Assembly (NCBI RefSeq): GCF_030295385.1
Contig: NZ_AP027079.1
Coordinates: 434,001 to 498,000, forward strand
Direction: 5' to 3'
Length of the DNA stretch: 64,000 nt
Source of the DNA: Geothrix oryzae
GTDB lineage: Bacteria; Acidobacteriota; Holophagae; Holophagales; Holophagaceae
Shown piece by piece: positions 61,465 to 64,000 of this stretch. The position numbers and the translations under genes were made by a program. The first letter of the stretch is position 1. The number at the start of each line of letters is the position of its first letter. Below the pieces are notes generated by a model. The model was not told the origin of the DNA. It did no database searches and saw only the letters and a program-made list of their open reading frames with translations.

Positions 61465-62304
61465 TCAGCCTTCAGCGGGACGGTCGATCCACTCCTTCGC
61501 CGCTTTGAGATCCGCCCAGACGGCCCGGCGCACATCCTGCGTGTACTGGCGCAGCACATAGGCGGGGTGGAAGGTGGGCATGACAGGGATCTCCCGGCCC
61601 CCGACCTGCACGCGCTTCCACTGGCCCCGCACCCGGGTGATGCCTTCGCTGATGCCCACCAGCTCGCGCAGGGGCGTGGCCCCCAGCGTGACGATGACGG
61701 CGGGGCGGACGAGCTCGATCTGCCGGTGGAGGTAGCCCAGGCAGGCGCAGGCCTCGTCGGGCGTGGGCGTGCGGTTGTCCGGGGGGCGGCACTTGACGAC
61801 ATTCGCGATGTAGGTCTCTTCGCGTTTCAGGCCGATGGCCCCGATCATCTTGTCCAGCAGCTCGCCGGCCTTGCCCACGAAGGGCCGGCCCTGCAGGTCC
61901 TCGTCGCGGCCCGGGCCTTCGCCCACGAACATGAGCTTGGCGTGGGGGTCGCCCTCGCCGAAGACGAACTTCAGTCGGCTGGGACCCAGGGGGCAGGCCA
62001 GGCAGCCTTGGATGGCCTGCTGCAGGGCCGTCAGATCGGGGGCGGCGGCCACGGCTTCGGGAGGCGGGCAGCCGATGGGATCGGCTGGCGGCGCATAGGC
62101 TGAGGGCGCGGGAGGGACCGGCCTGGGCGCCCGTTTGACTTCGGGGCCGGCCGGGACGCGGGCCGGCGCCGGCCGGGCGGGGGGCGCGGATGAGGGCACC
62201 GCCGCCTGGGGTTGGGCCTGGGCGGGTTCCACGGGCTCGCGGACGAATCCCATCACCCCCAGATCCTCGAGGGTGTCCCGCCAGGCTCGGAGAGGCTCGT
62301 CCAT
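61465..62304 (-). CDS. Uracil-DNA glycosylase, family 4 (Fe-S)
   Basis: A DNA-repair enzyme that removes uracil. Its 279 residues include a non-conserved Pro/Ala-rich N-terminal 85 residues, then the catalytic domain. Cluster cysteines C101, C104, C172 and C186 or C188 (CLACPLGPSRLKFVFGEG; NVVKCRPPDNRTPTPDE) hold a 4Fe-4S cluster. FVGEGPGRDEDLQGRPFVGKAG is the active-site motif and TFHPAYVLR the second. The ATG at 62304 is the first giving a sensible N-terminus. The long Pro-rich extension is unusual and may bind a partner such as a sliding clamp. Confidence 0.9.
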   Translation of the reverse strand: MDEPLRAWRDTLEDLGVMGFVREPVEPAQAQPQAAVPSSAPPARPAPARVPAGPEVKRAPRPVPPAPSAYAPPADPIGCPPPEAVAAAPDLTALQQAIQGCLACPLGPSRLKFVFGEGDPHAKLMFVGEGPGRDEDLQGRPFVGKAGELLDKMIGAIGLKREETYIANVVKCRPPDNRTPTPDEACACLGYLHRQIELVRPAVIVTLGATPLRELVGISEGITRVRGQWKRVQVGGREIPVMPTFHPAYVLRQYTQDVRRAVWADLKAAKEWIDRPAEG

Positions 62305-62368
62305 GGCTTCCAGCCTAGCCCGGAACTTCCGCCCTGCATCGGGCATCCTAGAGCGTCGGAGCCCGTGC

Positions 62369-62884
62369 ATGGAGCAGTCCCCCCAAGAAACCCCATTCGG
62401 CACCCAGGAGGCTTTCCACGCCGCCTTTGCCGAACTTTATCCAAGGCTCGTGAGCTATGCACGGCGTTACGGGGCGACCTTCCCGGAGGACATCGCCCAG
62501 GAGGCCTTCGTCATCCTCATGCAGCGGGAGGAGCGGGTGGAGCATCCCACCGCCTTCCTGTACGGCACCGTGCGAACCCTGTCCCTGACCGAGCGCCGCC
62601 CCATGAAGAACCAGAACCTCAGCCTGGAATCCGTCGCCGAGCCCGGCCTGGCCGGGGGCGCGGACGATCTGGTGCTGAACCAGGAGGTCCGGGAGCGGAT
62701 GCGGCTGCTGTCGCCCACCTTCCGCGAAGCCCTGTGGTTGTTCGTGGTCGAGGGCCTCGCCATCCGGGAAATCGCGGACATCCTCAACATCCCCGAGGCC
62801 ACCGTGAAGACCCGCATCCACCGGGCCAAGGCCCAACTCAAAGATCAGCTCAACCCCTCAGGAGGCGTGCATGTCCTGGTCTGA
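62369..62884 (+). CDS. ECF-type RNA polymerase sigma factor
   Basis: A 171-residue sigma-70-family protein with region 2 (about 15-75: FHAAFAELYPRLVSYARRY, FPEDIAQEAFVILMQ) and region 4 (about 110-160: LSPTFREALWLFVVEGLAIR, EIADILNIPEATVKTRIHRA), the latter a clear helix-turn-helix. It overlaps the next gene by 14 bases, the usual layout of sigma and anti-sigma pairs. It is divergent from the glycosylase gene. The stimulus is unknown. Confidence 0.88.
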   Translation: MEQSPQETPFGTQEAFHAAFAELYPRLVSYARRYGATFPEDIAQEAFVILMQREERVEHPTAFLYGTVRTLSLTERRPMKNQNLSLESVAEPGLAGGADDLVLNQEVRERMRLLSPTFREALWLFVVEGLAIREIADILNIPEATVKTRIHRAKAQLKDQLNPSGGVHVLV

Positions 62885-63419
62885 TCCCGCTCGGCGATTC
62901 GAACCTGCCGAGGATGTTCAGTTGCGGGCCGAGCTCCGCGACCTGCTGGGCCTCGGCCCCGTGGTCGCCAGCGCCCCCGCCGTGCCCGGCGCCAATCCGA
63001 ACATGGGGCCCAATCCCGAATTGACCGCCCTGGCGGATGACCTTCGCCGCGAGGCCCTGCGCCGCCGCCGCACCGAGCGCAAGCGGCCGTCCTGGGGCCT
63101 CTTGGCCGCCGCCGCCCTGCCGCTCCTGGCCGCCCTGGCCGGCATGGGCACCTGGGGTTTCCAGCAGAAGCAGCGGGCCGACGGCCTCGCCGCCCAGGCC
63201 CAACAGCAGTCCCGGGAACTGGACCGGCTGGCCGCCGCCCACGCCTCGGATCTGGCCAAGGAGCGCCAGGCCAAGGAGGAAGTCCAGCAACAGCTTCAAC
63301 TGGCCTCGAAGAAGGGGGGAGGGCGGAAGGCGGATCCCTACCTGGTCATCCCCGTGGAAAAGCCCCTGAAGTTCCAGAGTGACGATTATCAGCGGGTCAA
63401 GCAGAAGCCCCAGCAATAG
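62871..63419 (+). CDS. Single-pass membrane protein, likely anti-sigma factor
   Basis: A 182-residue protein with a 70-residue charged cytoplasmic N-terminus, one membrane helix (about 73-93, WGLLAAAALPLLAALAGMGTW) and a periplasmic coiled-coil stretch (QQQSRELDRLAAAHASDLAK). It has no recognisable zinc-binding anti-sigma motif. Start ATG 62871 has AGGAGG and overlaps the sigma factor gene by 14 bases. The anti-sigma role is inferred from topology and coupling. Confidence 0.65.
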   Translation: MSWSDPARRFEPAEDVQLRAELRDLLGLGPVVASAPAVPGANPNMGPNPELTALADDLRREALRRRRTERKRPSWGLLAAAALPLLAALAGMGTWGFQQKQRADGLAAQAQQQSRELDRLAAAHASDLAKERQAKEEVQQQLQLASKKGGGRKADPYLVIPVEKPLKFQSDDYQRVKQKPQQ

Positions 63420-63469
63420 CCTGCGCCGCAGCGGCACGATCCTGGCAATCTGAAGGGCAAGGTGTGCCC

Positions 63470-63757
63470 ATGGCCAGCAATCCATTGCTTCTCCTCATCC
63501 TCCTCCTTTCGGCCCTCGCCACGGTGTTGGCCGGGATGGGCGTGTTCAGCAACAACCGCCCGCCCGATCCCCGGCTGAACAACCTGATGAACGAGCTCGA
63601 CGACATCAAGGGCATGCTTTCCCAGCTCCAGAAGTCCGTCCTGCAGACGGAGCGGAAGCTGGAAAAGGAGATCCAGACCAACCGGAACGAGAACCGGGAG
63701 GTGGTCGAGAAGCTGGCCGATGTGCTCGACAAGCGGATGAAGGAGCTGGTGGGCTAA
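63470..63757 (+). CDS. Small membrane-anchored coiled-coil protein
   Basis: A 95-residue protein: one N-terminal helix (NPLLLLILLLSALATVLAGMG) followed by a long predicted coiled coil (NNLMNELDDIKGMLSQLQKS, then VLQTERKLEKEIQTNRNEN). ATG 63470 is chosen; an in-frame GTG at 63464 is possible. It follows the anti-sigma-like gene on the same strand and may belong to that unit. No family recognised. Confidence 0.6.
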   Translation: MASNPLLLLILLLSALATVLAGMGVFSNNRPPDPRLNNLMNELDDIKGMLSQLQKSVLQTERKLEKEIQTNRNENREVVEKLADVLDKRMKELVG

Positions 63758-63786
63758 GTTGGGGTGAGGGCCGCGTGTCGCGGCCC

Positions 63787-64000
63787 TCACCCGGCCTGGC
63801 TGTGGTTGGCGGGGGTCCAGCCGCGCTCGTTCAGGAGCTTCACGCCCTGGATGCGGGTGAGGCGGAAGGCCATCTCCTCCTGGTGGAGGTGGCAGAAGGC
63901 CAGCAGGTGATCCTCCTGGATGGTGCGCGGTGACACGCGGCGCAGCTGGGTGCGGTGGGCCGCCGGAGGCAGGTAGGTGAGCTCCACCATGAGGGTGTGT
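63787..64000 (-). CDS. WYL-domain-like protein, cut by the window end
   Basis: The visible C-terminal 67 codons include VELTYLPPAAHRTQLRRVSP, RTIQEDHLLAFCHLHQEE and MAFRLTRIQGVKLLNERGW. This pattern (R-V-x-P, lxaxCHL, then FRLxRIxxv) fits the end of a WYL ligand-sensing domain of transcriptional regulators. A Met at 63990 could be a start, but the frame remains open to the window edge, so the gene is probably longer. It is convergent with the coiled-coil gene. Confidence 0.55.
   Translation of the reverse strand, partial: HTLMVELTYLPPAAHRTQLRRVSPRTIQEDHLLAFCHLHQEEMAFRLTRIQGVKLLNERGWTPANHSQAG

Overview
The window is a gene-dense stretch of high-GC bacterial chromosome with almost no spacer between genes. 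It carries only housekeeping and metabolic genes, with no prophage, transposase, CRISPR array, tRNA or rRNA that I could see. The mix points to an anaerobic or facultative, flagellated, Gram-negative soil or sediment bacterium. It includes MotAB with a CheZ-like phosphatase, a mitochondrial-type citrate synthase like that of metal-reducing Geobacteraceae, tungstate uptake beside an aldehyde:ferredoxin oxidoreductase, a corrinoid protein cluster, and many PAS/Cache sensor kinases. My best guess is Acidobacteriota, class Holophagae (Geothrix/Holophaga-like). That is inference from gene content and style; no marker phylogeny was possible.

Layout. 0-6.2 kb: CheZ-like protein, a small secreted Lys-rich protein, 6-phosphofructokinase, GDP-mannose synthesis (guanylyltransferase plus a separate cupin isomerase), a LolA-like protein, then motAB on the minus strand. 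6.3-21.4 kb: a deoxyhypusine-synthase-like protein, a membrane-anchored methyltransferase, gluQ, rpsT, a transketolase N-terminal half, argS, pyrG, citrate synthase, a DUF3187 protein, lysS, a sugar aminotransferase, a PilZ protein, rplI and HU. 21.4-31.3 kb: a LysR regulator with a divergent ALDH7 dehydrogenase, then a minus-strand run tupA-pruA-tupB-tupC-ferredoxin-AOR-ThiS-like that joins tungstate import to a tungsten enzyme. 31.3-33.7 kb: a membrane protein, a DUF488 protein and a POT peptide transporter. 33.7-38.4 kb: a four-gene overlapping operon of corrinoid protein, UroD-type methyltransferase homologue, DUF1638 protein and hybrid histidine kinase. 38.6-46.5 kb: homogentisate dioxygenase, a 33-codon small ORF, MscS, and several hydrolases including a fumarylacetoacetase-family protein. 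46.5-55 kb: biotin genes bioA, bioD and bioF interleaved with two sensor proteins and a TPR protein. 55-64 kb: a Bax-inhibitor-1 protein, two parvulin chaperones, S4 and YhaM-like RNA proteins, a LapA-LapB-type fusion, a family 4 uracil-DNA glycosylase, an ECF sigma factor with its likely anti-sigma partner, and the edge of a WYL-type protein.

The most unusual sequence-level signal is that three unrelated genes (rpsT, the HU gene and the POT transporter gene) are each followed by a second copy of their own 3' end: the last codons and stop, plus the terminator hairpin in two cases. A heptad repeat (GAAGACT-like) recurs in three intergenic spacers. The most interesting gene sets are the tungsten module with pruA embedded in it, and the corrinoid/DUF1638/kinase operon, whose methyltransferase homologue appears to lack the usual zinc ligands.
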